64,000 nt of DNA from positions 1,550,001-1,614,000 of the forward strand of contig CAWCYZ010000001.1 of the NCBI GenBank assembly GCA_963799925.1, given 5' to 3'. Origin of the DNA: DATBQN01 sp963799925 (GTDB taxonomy: Bacteria > Acidobacteriota > Thermoanaerobaculia > Multivoradales > UBA5704). A program made the position numbers and the translations under genes. A model generated the notes under the pieces. The model was not told where the DNA came from and did not search any database. It was given only the letters and a program-made list of their open reading frames with translations. The first letter of the stretch is position 1; each line of letters opens with the position of its first letter. Positions 1 through 8,474 of this stretch are shown here, piece after piece.

Positions 1-669
1 GACCGCGTCGACGTCGAGCGCCAGCGCCTCGGCGAGCTGCTCCAGGGTATCGACCTCGACCTCCACCTTGACCAGATGGCCGACCCCGGCGCGGGCGCGC
101 TCCACCGCTGGCCGCACGCCGCCGGCGATCGCCCGGTGATTGTCCTTGATCAGCACGGCGTCGTCGAGGCCGAAGCGGTGATTGGCGCCGCCCCCGGCGC
201 GCACCGCGTACTTCTCCAGGGCGCGCAGGCCCGGCGTCGTCTTGCGCGTGCAGACGATCCTCGCGCCGTGCGGCGCGACGGCGGCGGCGAGGTCGCGGGT
301 GGCGGTGGCGATGCCGCAGAGGCGGCCGAGGAGGTTGAGCGCCGTGCGCTCGGCGGCCAGGAGCGGGCGGGCCGGGCCGCGCACCACGGCGAGCACGGCG
401 CCCGCTTCGACGTCGGCGCCCTCCGCCGCGTGGATCTCGACCTCGAGCCGGGGATCGAGCAGGCGAAACGCCGCGAGGGCCGCCGGCAGGCCCGCGATGC
501 GGCCGGCGGCGCGCGCGACGAGCCGCGCCGCGGCCGCGAGCCCCTCCGGCAGCACGGCGTCGCTCGTCAGATCGCCGGCGCGCCCCAGGTCCTCGGCGAG
601 GGCCCGCGCGACCAGGGGCTCGTAGAGCAGCGGATAGAGGGTGGGGAGCCCAGCGGGCCGGCCCGTCAT
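1..669 (-). CDS. nadC: Quinolinate phosphoribosyltransferase (partial, runs off the window start)
   Basis: Converts quinolinate and PRPP to nicotinate mononucleotide, the last step of de novo pyridine ring synthesis. About 223 N-terminal residues are visible. They carry the family's TRKTTPGLRALEKYAV segment and the HRFGLDDAVLIKDNH segment, which hold the quinolinate/PRPP-binding Arg, His and Lys residues. The ATG overlaps the nadB stop (ATGA), so translation is probably coupled to nadB. It is third in a nadA-nadB-nadC unit. The C-terminus lies outside the window. The reading frame is clean over the part seen. Confidence 0.96.
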   Translation of the reverse strand, partial: MTGRPAGLPTLYPLLYEPLVARALAEDLGRAGDLTSDAVLPEGLAAAARLVARAAGRIAGLPAALAAFRLLDPRLEVEIHAAEGADVEAGAVLAVVRGPARPLLAAERTALNLLGRLCGIATATRDLAAAVAPHGARIVCTRKTTPGLRALEKYAVRAGGGANHRFGLDDAVLIKDNHRAIAGGVRPAVERARAGVGHLVKVEVEVDTLEQLAEALALDVDAV

Positions 670-2384
670 CGCACCAGCGCCCCGGCCTCCACGGCGCCCG
701 CGGCACCCGCGGCACCCGATGCCAGCGCGCCCGCCGCGATCTCGACGGCGCCATCGGCGGCGAGCGTCACCAGCAGGTGGCGGCGCCAGGCGGGATCGGG
801 GGCCGGATGGTCGGCGCGGTAGTGGCCACCGCGGCTCTCGCGCCGGGCGAGGGCCGCCGCCGCCACCATGCGCGCGGCGGCGAGCAGGTTGCGCGCCTCG
901 CCGGCGGCCTGCGGATGCTCCGCCGCCAGCTCCTCGAGCCCATCGACGGCGGCGGCGAGCCCGCGGCCGTCGCGCACCACGCCGACCTTCTCCCACATCA
1001 GCGCCGGCACGGCGGCGGCGATCGCAGTACTCGCGGCACTCGCGGCACTCGCGGCGCGCGAGCTCGCCGCGGCGGCGGGAGCGGGCGCCGCGGAGCGCGG
1101 CACCCGCGGGCTCGTCAGCCGCCGCAGCCGCGGCGCGGCCGGCGCCAGGTCCTCGGCCACGCGGGCGCCGAAGACCAGCGCCTCGAGGAGCGAGTTGCTG
1201 GCCAGGCGGTTGGCGCCATGGGCGCCGGTCGCCGCCACCTCGCCGCAAGCCCAGAGGCCGGGGAGCGAGGCCCGCCCATTGGCGTCGACCGCGATCCCGC
1301 CCATGTGGTAGTGAGCGGCGGGGGCGACGGGGATCGGCTCGCGGCGCGGATCGAGGCCGCTCTCCTGGCAGAGCCGGAAGACGGTCGGGAAGCGCTCGGG
1401 GAACCGCTCCCCCACCGCCTCGCGGGCGTCGAGGAAGACGCGGCCGCCGGCCACCAGCCGGCGCCAGATCGCCCGCGCCACGACGTCGCGCGGCGCGAGC
1501 TCGGCGTCCGGGTGCTCCTCCGGCATGAAGCGGCGGCCGCTCTCGTCCACCAGCACCGCCCCCTCGCCGCGGAGCGCCTCGGTGAGGAGCGGCATCGGCG
1601 GGTTGCCCGGCGCATCGGCGCCCGCCGCGGCGAGGGCGGTGGGGTGGAACTGCACGAACTCGAGGTCCTTCAGGAGGACGCCGGCGCGCGCCGCGAGGCC
1701 GAGGCCGTCGGCGGTGGACTCCGGCGGATTGGTGGTGTGGAGATAGAGCCGGCCGCTGCCGCCGGTCGCCAGGACCACCGCCGGCGCGGCATGGAGCACG
1801 CGGCGGCCGTCGGCGTGGCGGGCGACGACGCCGGCGACCGCCCCGCCCTCGTCGAGCGCCAGGTCCTCGGCGAAGGCGCGGTCGACCACGTGGACGGCGG
1901 GCGAGCGGCGCACCGCCGCGGCGAGGGCGCGGACGATCTCGGCGCCGGTGGCGTCGCCGTGGGCGTGGAGGATGCGGCGCCGGCTGTGCGCCGCCTCGCG
2001 GCCGAGGGCGAGGTCGCCGCGGCGGTCGCGGTCGAAGCGCGTCCCCAGCTCGAGCAGCCGGCGGACGCGCTGCGGCCCCTCCTCGGTCAGCAGCTCGACG
2101 ATCTCCGGATCGGAGAGGCCGGCGCCGGCGGCCAGGGTGTCGGCGGCGTGGAGCGCCGGCGCGTCGTCGTCTCCCAGCGCGGCGGCGATCCCGCCCTGCG
2201 CCCAGGAGCTCGAGCCGCCGCCGCCGAAGGGGACCTTGGTGAGGAGCGTCACCTGGCGCGGCGCGGCGCCGAGGGCGGCCGACAGGCCGGCCACCCCGGA
2301 GCCGACGATCACCGCGTCGCGGCGCGATATCGAGTCGAAATCGGCACCGAGATCGGCATCGAGGTCACCACGGCCGCCCGTCAC
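666..2384 (-). CDS. nadB: L-aspartate oxidase
   Basis: FAD enzyme that oxidises L-aspartate to iminoaspartate, which NadA then condenses to quinolinate. The predicted 572 residues begin with a GTG that overlaps the nadA stop (GTGA). Visible are the N-terminal FAD dinucleotide motif VGSGVAGLSAA (about 27-37), SSSWAQGGIAAA, the HTTNPPESTADGLGLAARAG block, HANRLASNSLLE near the active site, and SRGGHYRADHP near the C-terminus. Between the FAD domain and the helical C-terminal domain lies an Ala/Ser/Pro-rich linker encoded by short direct repeats (around 1010-1110), longer than usual for the family. The start is chosen because upstream sequence in this frame is only the shadow of nadA. Confidence 0.95.
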   Translation of the reverse strand: MTGGRGDLDADLGADFDSISRRDAVIVGSGVAGLSAALGAAPRQVTLLTKVPFGGGGSSSWAQGGIAAALGDDDAPALHAADTLAAGAGLSDPEIVELLTEEGPQRVRRLLELGTRFDRDRRGDLALGREAAHSRRRILHAHGDATGAEIVRALAAAVRRSPAVHVVDRAFAEDLALDEGGAVAGVVARHADGRRVLHAAPAVVLATGGSGRLYLHTTNPPESTADGLGLAARAGVLLKDLEFVQFHPTALAAAGADAPGNPPMPLLTEALRGEGAVLVDESGRRFMPEEHPDAELAPRDVVARAIWRRLVAGGRVFLDAREAVGERFPERFPTVFRLCQESGLDPRREPIPVAPAAHYHMGGIAVDANGRASLPGLWACGEVAATGAHGANRLASNSLLEALVFGARVAEDLAPAAPRLRRLTSPRVPRSAAPAPAAAASSRAASAASAASTAIAAAVPALMWEKVGVVRDGRGLAAAVDGLEELAAEHPQAAGEARNLLAAARMVAAAALARRESRGGHYRADHPAPDPAWRRHLLVTLAADGAVEIAAGALASGAAGAAGAVEAGALVR

Positions 2385-3418
2385 CGCCCACCCTCCCGCC
2401 GCCCGACGGCGAGCATGCGCTCGACCGCCCGCCGGGCGCGCGCCGCCATCGCCGGCTCGACCTCGACCCGGGTCTCCATGGTCTCCAGCGCGCGGAGGAT
2501 CTTCGGCAGCGTGATGCGCTTCATGTGCGGGCAGAGATTGCACGGGCGGATGAACTCGACGTTGGGGTGCTCGGCCGCCACGTTGTCGCTCATCGAGCAC
2601 TCGGTCACCATCACCACCCGCCGTGGGCCCGCCTCGCCGACACGGCGGATCATCGCCGCCGTCGAGCCCACGAAGTCGGCCTCGGCGAGCACCTCGGGCG
2701 CGCACTCGGGATGGGCGAGGATCATCGTGCCGGGATGCTGCTCGCGGTAGGCGCGGAGCTCGCCGCCGGTGAAGCGCTCGTGGACCTCGCAGTGGCCCTG
2801 CCAGAGGATGACCTCGACGTCGGTCTGCCCCGCGACGTAGCGGCCGAGGTACTCGTCGGGGAGGAAGATCACCCGCTCGACCCCCAGCGACTCGACGACG
2901 GCGACGGCGTTGGCCGAGGTGCAGCAGATGTCCGACTCGGCTTTGACCGCGGCCGAGGTGTTGACGTAGGTGACGACCGGGACGCCGGGGTAGCGCTGGC
3001 GCAGGAGGCGGACGTCGGCGGCGGTGATCGAGCTGGCGAGCGAGCAGCCGGCGAGGGGGTCGGGGATGAGGACCGTCTTCTCGGGCGAGAGGATCTTCGC
3101 CGTCTCGGCCATGAAATGGACGCCGGCGAGGACGATGACGTCGGCGTCGGTCTTCGCCCCCGCTTGAGCGAGCGCCAGCGAGTCGCCGACGAAGTCCGCG
3201 ACGCCGTGGAAGATCTCGGGAGTCTGGTAGTTGTGGGCGAGGACGACGGCGTTGCGCCGCCGCTTGAGCTCGTCGATCGCGGCGACGTACGGCGCGAAGA
3301 CGGGCCATTCCATCTCCGGGATCACCCGCCGCACCCGCTCGTAGACGGGCGCCGTGGCGAGGGCGATCTCGGGGGTATACGCCAGAGGAGCCGGGCTGCC
3401 ACCTGCTTCGAGGTTCAT
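2381..3418 (-). CDS. nadA: Quinolinate synthase A
   Basis: [4Fe-4S] enzyme that condenses iminoaspartate with dihydroxyacetone phosphate to quinolinate. It is 345 residues, the same size class as the E. coli enzyme. Cys125 (PLAGCSLASS), Cys210 (WQGHC) and Cys296 (RPCNLCPHMK) fit the three cluster ligands. HNYQTPEIFHGVADFVGDS (about 62-80) is the substrate-binding block of the first domain. First gene of nadABC, preceded by a sigma70-like promoter and a palindrome, and immediately downstream of a gene for a NAD-type Nudix regulator. The reading frame is intact. Confidence 0.97.
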   Translation of the reverse strand: MNLEAGGSPAPLAYTPEIALATAPVYERVRRVIPEMEWPVFAPYVAAIDELKRRRNAVVLAHNYQTPEIFHGVADFVGDSLALAQAGAKTDADVIVLAGVHFMAETAKILSPEKTVLIPDPLAGCSLASSITAADVRLLRQRYPGVPVVTYVNTSAAVKAESDICCTSANAVAVVESLGVERVIFLPDEYLGRYVAGQTDVEVILWQGHCEVHERFTGGELRAYREQHPGTMILAHPECAPEVLAEADFVGSTAAMIRRVGEAGPRRVVMVTECSMSDNVAAEHPNVEFIRPCNLCPHMKRITLPKILRALETMETRVEVEPAMAARARRAVERMLAVGRREGGR

Positions 3419-3438
3419 CCGCTGCCTCCCTTCCAGGC

Positions 3439-3457
3439 TATGCTCAACTTGAGTATA
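3439..3457. promoter_or_regulatory. Palindromic operator candidate in the nadA leader
   Basis: TATGCTCAACTTGAGTATA is a 19-bp palindrome with 8 of 9 arm pairs matching. It lies between the nadA promoter and the nadA start. The half-site (T)ATACTCA occurs again in a weaker second copy over the promoter spacer and -10 (3499-3517). Its position beside a NadQ-type regulator gene suggests the binding site of that regulator. This is inferred; no binding data are visible. Confidence 0.5.
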
Positions 3458-3473
3458 TCACCGGCGCAGAAAA

Positions 3474-3492
3474 GGGCCGGCCGAGCCGGCCC
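3474..3492 (-). terminator. GC hairpin followed by TTTT upstream of nadA
   Basis: GGGCCGGC and GCCGGCCC form a perfect 8-bp stem with a 3-nt loop. On the minus strand it is followed by TTTT. It lies downstream of the NadQ-type regulator gene and right at the predicted nadA transcription start. It is best read as the terminator of the upstream lipB-archease-rtcB-nadQ transcript, though it could also cap the nadA mRNA. Confidence 0.45.
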
Positions 3493-3499
3493 TCGCCTT

Positions 3500-3528
3500 A
3501 GACTACGAATGAGTATTTCTCGTGTCAA
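3500..3528 (-). promoter_or_regulatory. nadABC promoter
   Basis: On the minus strand TTGACA is followed after exactly 17 nt by TAGTCT. The same architecture (TTGACA, 17 nt, TAGCCT) precedes the bactofilin gene later in the window, which supports it as a housekeeping promoter here. A degenerate copy of the 19-bp palindrome covers the spacer and -10, placing a repressor site where it would block RNA polymerase. Confidence 0.6.
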
Positions 3529-3640
3529 GCCCGAGGCGAGTCGACCGAACCCTCGCCTCGACCTCGATAACAAAAGCGCCGGCCGTTCCCTTCCGAGATC
3601 CGGGCCGCGGCTCGGCCGCAGTCGACCGCATTCGACCGCG

Positions 3641-4697
3641 TCATCGCCGCGTCGCGGGGAGCCCCACCCCCGGCGCCGGGCGCTCGCGCAGCACCTCACG
3701 GCGGAAGCTGAAGAGCTCGGCCGGCCGGCCGCCGGTCTCGGCGAGGTAGTGGCCGGTGCCGTCGACGAGGCCGCCGGTCTCCATCAGGCGGCGGAAGTTC
3801 TGCTTGTGGAGCGGCACGCCGGCCAGGGCCTCGACCACCCGCTGGAGCTGGAGGAGGGTGAACTCCGGCGGCAGCAGCTCGAAGACGACCGGCCGGTACT
3901 TGAGCTTGCCGCGCAGGCGGCCCAGAGCGGTCGCCAGGATGCGCCGGTGGTCGAGCGCCATGGGACTGCCGGGGAGGAGCGGCTCGGGGGCCGCCGCGGC
4001 GCGGTCGCGCCGGAGTGGCGAGTAGTTCCACCGCGGCGCTGTCGCGCCGCGGTTCGAGCACCAGCCCGGCGTGGTACAGGAGCTCGTAGCGCTCGAGGAC
4101 GCGCTCGCCGTCCCAGGCGACGCCGCCGAGCCCGAAGGCGATGTCGGCGCGCTGGCGGCGCTCCTCGCGGGCGGACGGATCGGCGGCCGCCATGGACCAG
4201 CGGGCGAGCGCCGGGGCGATCCCCAGGTCGATCAGAGACGGCCGCCCCTGCCGCCAGTCCTCCCAGGGGAAGAACTCGTACCAGCCGCGCCAGCGCGCCC
4301 CGCCCGCCCCCGCGACCGCGCGCTCGCGGACCAGGGCGAGGTAGGCGACCGACACCACCCGCGGCCCGCCACCCGCCTCGCGCGGATCGCGGAAGCGGTC
4401 GCCGAACGTGTAGAGCTGCTCGACGTAGCCGACCTCGAGGCCGGTCTGCTCGCGCACCCAGCGGCGCAGGCCGCGGTCGAGGGTGCGGTCGGTCTCGGGG
4501 TCGAGCGGACCGAAGGGGAGGGCCTCCTCGGCGCCCGGCGACGGGCCGCGCACGGTGAGGATGCGCGGCACCTCGTCGGTCACCGCGACGATCACCGCGT
4601 TCAGGCCGATGGTCAGCCGTGCGGGCTCGCCGGCGTCGCCGCCGGCCGCCGCCGCGCCGCCGGGCCCTTTCGCAGGCGCCGCGCGGCGGGGCGTCAT
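3641..4697 (-). CDS. nadQ: NadQ/NrtR-type Nudix-fold transcriptional regulator of NAD synthesis (one frameshift)
   Basis: N-terminal Nudix-like domain (about residues 28-190: TIGLNAVIVAVTDE, LPFGPLDPETDRTLD, YVEQLYTFGDR, FFPWEDWRQGRPSL) followed by a C-terminal winged helix (RRILATALGRLRGKLKYRP, PPEFTLLQLQRVVEAL, HKQNFRRLME). This is the layout of the COG4111 NadQ group and of the related NrtR regulators of NAD genes. Its position directly before nadABC agrees. The two domains are in different frames: the frame changes near 4028-4046, after which WNYSPLRRDRAAA leads into the winged helix. The start ATG overlaps the rtcB stop. Function is inferred from family and context; the frameshift may be a sequencing error. 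Confidence 0.75.
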
Positions 4698-6160
4698 CCC
4701 TTGACCACCCCGATCGGCTTCAAACGCGCCACCCGCCGCGAGAGGCCGGCGCGCTCGACGACGTCGACGACGTCCGCCACGTCCTTGTAGGCCTCGGGCA
4801 TCTCCTCGGCGACGGTTGCCATCCCCGCGGCGCGCACCGTCACCCCCTTCGCCGCCAGCTCCTCGACCAGCCGGCGCCCGCGCGACCTCGCCTTCGCCTG
4901 GGTGCGGGAGAGGAGCCGCCCGGCGCCGTGGCAGGTCGAGCCCCAGGTCTCCCGGAAGGCGCGCTCGGTGCCGGCGAGGACGTAGGAGTAGCGCCCCATG
5001 TCGCCGGGGATCATGACCGGCTGCCCCACGGCGCGGTAGCGCTCCGGCACCGCCGGATGGCCGGGCGGGTAGGCGCGGGTGGCGCCCTTGCGGTGGACGC
5101 AGACGCGCGCCTCCGCGCCGTCGACCGTGAAGGTCTCGAGCTTGGCGATGTTGTGGCAGACGTCGTAGACCGTCGCCATGCCGAGCGTCTCCGCGGCCAC
5201 GCCGAAGGTGGTCGCGAAGCTCTGCCGCGCCCAGTGGGCCATCACCTGGCGGTTGGCGAAGGCGAAGTTGGCGGCGGCGGCCATGGCGGCGAGATAGCGC
5301 CGCCCCTCGGGCGAGCCGAGCGGCGCGCAGGCGAGCTGGCGGTCCGGCAGCTCGATGCCGTAGCGCGCGGCCGCCCCCACCATCTCGCGCAGGTGATCGG
5401 TGCAGACCTGGTGGCCGAGGCCGCGCGAGCCGCTGTGGATCATCACCGTGACCTGGCCCTGGTACAGGCCGAAGGCCGCGGCGGCCGCCTCGTCGTAGAT
5501 CTCCTCGACCGCCTGGATCTCGGCGAAGTGGTTGCCCGAGCCGAGCGTCCCGAGCTGGCCGCGCCCGCGCTCGCGGGCGTGGGCCGTCACCTCCGCCGGG
5601 TCGGCGCCGGCGATCTCCCCGTTCTCTTCCAGAGTTTCGAGGTCGGCGGCGGTTCCCAGCCCGCGCTCGACCGCCCAGCGCGCGCCCCCGGCGAGCACGC
5701 CGGCGAGCTCCTCGGGGCCGAGCCGCAGATCGCGGCGGCCGGCGCCGACGCCGCTCGGCAGGTTGGCGAAGAGGGTCGAGACGAGGTCGCGGATGCGCGG
5801 CCGGACCTCGCCCAGGGTGAGATCCGAGCGCAGCAGCCGCACGCCGCAGTTGATGTCGTAGCCGACGCCGCCCGGCGAGACCACCCCGTCCTCGGCGTCC
5901 ATCGCCGCGACGCCGCCGATCGGGAAGCCGTAGCCCCAGTGGATGTCGGGCATGGCGAGCGAGGCGCCGCGGATGCCGGGGAGGTGGGCGACGTTCGCCA
6001 CCTGGGTGAGGCTCGCGTCGTGGCGCAGGCCCGCCATCATCTCGTCCGAGGCGTAGACGATGCCGTCGACGCGCATGCCGCCCTGGCGCCTGATGCGCCA
6101 GCGGGAGGCGTCGAGCCGTTCGATCGATAGGTCGCTCATGAGGGAGCGTCGATGCAGCAT
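4694..6160 (-). CDS. rtcB: RtcB-family RNA ligase
   Basis: GTP- and Mn-dependent ligase joining 2',3'-cyclic phosphate and 5'-OH RNA ends. Up to 488 residues, the long size class seen in Pyrococcus rather than the shorter E. coli form. Conserved blocks include MPDIHWGYGFPIGGVAA, GGVGYDINCGVRLL (metal-binding Cys), GSGNHFAEIQ, HSGSRGLGHQV, YDVCHNIAKLE, VHRKGATRA and the guanylylation block STCHGAGRLLSRTQAK. An alternative ATG 21 nt downstream would give MSDLSIERLD; no clear ribosome-binding site separates the two. It lies 43 nt after archease, its usual activator, and its stop overlaps the start of the Nudix regulator. Confidence 0.95.
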   Translation of the reverse strand: MLHRRSLMSDLSIERLDASRWRIRRQGGMRVDGIVYASDEMMAGLRHDASLTQVANVAHLPGIRGASLAMPDIHWGYGFPIGGVAAMDAEDGVVSPGGVGYDINCGVRLLRSDLTLGEVRPRIRDLVSTLFANLPSGVGAGRRDLRLGPEELAGVLAGGARWAVERGLGTAADLETLEENGEIAGADPAEVTAHARERGRGQLGTLGSGNHFAEIQAVEEIYDEAAAAAFGLYQGQVTVMIHSGSRGLGHQVCTDHLREMVGAAARYGIELPDRQLACAPLGSPEGRRYLAAMAAAANFAFANRQVMAHWARQSFATTFGVAAETLGMATVYDVCHNIAKLETFTVDGAEARVCVHRKGATRAYPPGHPAVPERYRAVGQPVMIPGDMGRYSYVLAGTERAFRETWGSTCHGAGRLLSRTQAKARSRGRRLVEELAAKGVTVRAAGMATVAEEMPEAYKDVADVVDVVERAGLSRRVARLKPIGVVKG

Positions 6161-6203
6161 CGGGGCCGGGTCAGGCGCCGGCCGCCGTGGAATCCAGCGC
6201 TGC

Positions 6204-6629
6204 TCAGAGATCCAGCGTGATGCGGGCGCGCCAGCCGGCGGCGCCCGCCGGGCCGACCTCGAGCTCGTTGTAGGTGACGCCCTTGACCAGGGTCTTGATC
6301 GGATGGCGGACGTCGTCGCGCGCCTCGCCCCAGGCCTCGGCGGTCAGGGTCAGACCCGCCGCGCGCTCGGCGACCGCCACCCGCGAGCGGGCGACCAGGA
6401 ACCCATCGACCTCGAAGGCGACGACGAGCTCGGTCAGCCAGTCGACCATCAGCGTGCCGGGGTCGGCGGCGGCGAGGAGGAAGGCGCGGGAGACCCGCGC
6501 CTCGACCGCCGCCGGATCGGTGAGGCATTCGGTGAAGGCCATGGCCGCCTCGGCGAAGAGCTCGTCGCGGCTGGCAGCCTCGATCTCCAGGCGGAGGTCG
6601 GCGGTATGGTCGAGGGAGCGGAAGCTCAA
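6204..6629 (-). CDS. Archease
   Basis: Small protein (141 aa) that speeds guanylylation and turnover of RtcB. The archease hallmark LDHTADLRLEIEA lies near the N-terminus, with a conserved C-terminal KGVTYNELEV segment and terminal Asp-Leu. The start is a TTG overlapping the lipB stop (TTGA), the same coupling style as other gene pairs here. It sits directly upstream of rtcB, the expected functional partner. Confidence 0.9.
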   Translation of the reverse strand: MSFRSLDHTADLRLEIEAASRDELFAEAAMAFTECLTDPAAVEARVSRAFLLAAADPGTLMVDWLTELVVAFEVDGFLVARSRVAVAERAAGLTLTAEAWGEARDDVRHPIKTLVKGVTYNELEVGPAGAAGWRARITLDL

Positions 6630-7386
6630 CCGGCCGCTCCGCCGATCGCCGCGAGCGGCTGCGCCGCGGGGGCCCGCGCCGGCTCGTCGGCCACCATCTC
6701 GCGCCCGAAGACCGCGCCGAAGTGCGCCGCGGCGCGCGCCGCGACCTCGGCGAGAACGGGGGCACGGCCGGTCAGCGCGGCGATCGAGGTCATCTTCACC
6801 GTCGTCAGGCCGCAGGGGACGATGCCGGCGAAGAGCGCCAGATCGGTCGTCACGTTGAGCGCGAAGCCGTGGGTGGTCACCCAGCGCGACAGGTGGACGC
6901 CGATCGAGGCGATCTTCGCCCGCTCCTTGCCGCCGCCGGCCCAGACGCCGATGAACGCCTGCTCCTCGCCCGGCTCGGCGGCGACGCCGTACTCGGCGAG
7001 CGTGCGCACCAGCACCTCCTGCAGGTCGCGCACGTAGCGGCGGACGTCGCGCCGGTCGGGCGAGAGGTTGACCACCGGATAGCCCACGAGCTGCCCCGGC
7101 CCATGGTAGGTGACCTGGCCGCCGCGGTCGCACTCGACGACCTCGACGCCGCGCGCGGCGAGCCACGCCGGCGAGGCGAGGACGTCGCGCGCCGCGGCGT
7201 TCCTGCCCAGCGTGTAGACGTGCGGGTGCTCGAGGAGCAGCAGCCGCTCGTCCCCCTCTCCCCCTCGCCGCGCTTGACCGCCTCGCGCGCCGCGAGCTGC
7301 AGCGCCAACGCCTCGGCGTACGGCACGCGGCCGAGGAAGCTCCAGCGGGTGCGGCGGGGAGGAGACGACGCCGGCGATCCGAACAT
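6626..7386 (-). CDS. lipB: Octanoyltransferase LipB (one frameshift)
   Basis: Transfers octanoyl from acyl carrier protein to lipoyl domains, such as that of the E2 protein encoded nearby. The N-terminal part (FLGRVPYAEALALQLAAREA) and the catalytic part lie in different frames. The latter has HPHVYTLGR, TYHGPGQLVGYPVVNL, KIASIGVHLSRWVTTHGFALNV and GIVPCGLTTVKMTSIAAL with the catalytic Lys and Cys. The frame changes in the G-rich run near 7245-7262, a typical homopolymer error. The ATG lies 6 nt after a TAGAAT box, suggesting a leaderless mRNA. The stop overlaps the archease start. Confidence 0.9.
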
Positions 7387-7392
7387 AGCGTC

Positions 7393-7398
7393 ATTCTA
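7393..7398 (-). promoter_or_regulatory. -10 box (TAGAAT) of lipB, leaderless type
   Basis: TAGAAT on the minus strand ends 6 nt before the lipB ATG, so transcription would start at or next to the start codon. No convincing -35 is seen. The same spacing recurs before several other genes in this window. Confidence 0.5.
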
Positions 7399-7738
7399 CG
7401 CCGGCGTGTCCCGCCGACTCGGCGCGGAAGGAGTGCTGCGTTAGCCTCTCGGGACGACGAATGGCGGCGGCAGGCGGCCCATCCTGGGCGTCATGGGCGA
7501 GAGTGGCCAGCGCGCGCCGGAACCGCGTCAGACGCCTGAGAAGAGGCGGCAAGGCTCGCCTCGCTCGGCGCCGCAGGGAGCGCGGCCGCCTCGGCGGGAT
7601 CCTGACCACCTACGATGAAGCTCCGCCAGTCGCTCGCAGCAAGTGGTGGCTGCGCGACCGCGGCGCCGCACTCGAAATAGTAGCAGCCGCAGGAGCCCAC
7701 CTGGCGGCATGCGGCGCCCGCCTCGCCCTCGTCGAGGA
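7399..7738. other. Stretch without a clear gene
   Basis: About 340 nt between lipB and a small secreted-peptide gene. No convincing protein family was seen. On the minus strand one frame continues the neighbouring small peptide after a frame change with a Cys-rich segment (AACRQVGSCGCYYFECGAAV), so part of this stretch may be the 3' end of that gene. Confidence 0.3.
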
Positions 7739-7873
7739 TCAGTGCCGGCAGGAAGTGCCGGGGACGTACTCGCAGTGGCTCGCCTGGCATGCCGAGCCGG
7801 CGGCCGGGATCGCCAGACAGGCGACCAGGGTGAGGGCGGGAACGATCAGGGACATCTTCGGCGAAAGCTTCAC
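7739..7873 (-). CDS. Small secreted Cys-containing peptide, possibly frameshifted and longer
   Basis: Unrecognised. GTG start preceded by AGGAGG at 5-nt spacing, the strongest ribosome-binding site in the region. The 44 residues begin KLSPKMSLIVPALTLVACL, a signal peptide with a hydrophobic core and an Ala-Gly-Ser-Ala cleavage region, followed by CQASHCEYVPGTSCRH. A one-base frame change just before the stop would extend it by up to about 80 residues, including GAACRQVGSCGCYYFECGAAV. A similar small Cys-rich secreted peptide occurs at 39.9-40.2 kb. Role unknown. Confidence 0.45.
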   Translation of the reverse strand: MKLSPKMSLIVPALTLVACLAIPAAGSACQASHCEYVPGTSCRH

Positions 7874-7905
7874 GGGGACCTCCTCTCGGAATCGAGCCTC
7901 ATTCA

Positions 7906-8322
7906 CTAAATTATGTGCGGCACACCGGTGGAAGCGATACGCCGTGCTCTATGCACAGCCGGTCCTGACCCCTCTTGCCGCTCGAGGAGCTCCTTGAGCA
8001 GCAGGGCACTGTTGTGCTCAGTGTCCCGCGCGGCATAGACCAGGGTGAGGGTTCCCCGCTCCGCCTTGCGCCGCAGCAGCTCGATGGCTTCTGGGTTGCC
8101 TTCGAGCTCCCGCCGATACCGTCGCTCGAACTCCTCCCACTTCGCCGGATCGTGTCCGAACCACCGGCGGAGCTCGGGGCTGGGCGACACGTCCTTCAGC
8201 CAGAGGTCCACGGCCGCCCGCGCCTTGGTCAGCCCGCGCGGCCAGAGCCGCTCCACGAGAACCCGCTCCCCGTCGTCCGGAGAGGGTTCCTCATAAGCCC
8301 GCTTGAGGTGAATCACGGCCAT
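7906..8322 (-). CDS. DUF488 family protein
   Basis: 138 residues with the DUF488 pattern: MAVIHLKRAYEEP, GERVLVERLWPRGLTK, LWLKDVSPSPELRRWFGHDP, WEEFERRYRREL and TLTLVYAARDTEHNSALLL near the C-terminus. The biochemical role of this widespread small family is not settled. The start is the ATG of MAVIHLKRAY; an in-frame ATG five codons upstream is possible. It follows the E2 gene after a strong hairpin, so it is probably transcribed separately or only by read-through. Confidence 0.82.
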   Translation of the reverse strand: MAVIHLKRAYEEPSPDDGERVLVERLWPRGLTKARAAVDLWLKDVSPSPELRRWFGHDPAKWEEFERRYRRELEGNPEAIELLRRKAERGTLTLVYAARDTEHNSALLLKELLERQEGSGPAVHRARRIASTGVPHII

Positions 8323-8419
8323 CCTCCCGTCGGTCATCCACGGAGCCGGTAAGAGCGAGATCCTATCGCCGCTCGGGAACCTTTCGCGAGGAACGGTCGA
8401 CGGTTTCGCCAGACGCAGA

Positions 8420-8445
8420 ACGAGCCCGGGTCGCCCCGGGCTCGT
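8420..8445 (-). terminator. Strong hairpin after the dehydrogenase E2 gene
   Basis: ACGAGCCCGGG and CCCGGGCTCGT form a perfect 11-bp stem with a 4-nt loop, about 30 nt downstream of the E2 stop on the minus strand. There is no T-run. It is likely the transcriptional end of the lpdA-E1-E2 operon. Confidence 0.5.
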
Positions 8446-8474
8446 CGTCAGAACCTTCGTGGCGCGGCGAGCGC

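Noticed and set aside
666..3308. Single 880-codon frame through nadA and nadB
   Set aside because: The first third is an out-of-frame shadow of nadA; nadB starts at the GTG overlapping the nadA stop. It is not a fusion protein.
3415..3699. Possible 94-residue protein upstream of nadA
   Set aside because: It covers the promoter, hairpin and palindrome, has Arg/Gly-rich composition and no ribosome-binding site; regulatory sequence explains it better.
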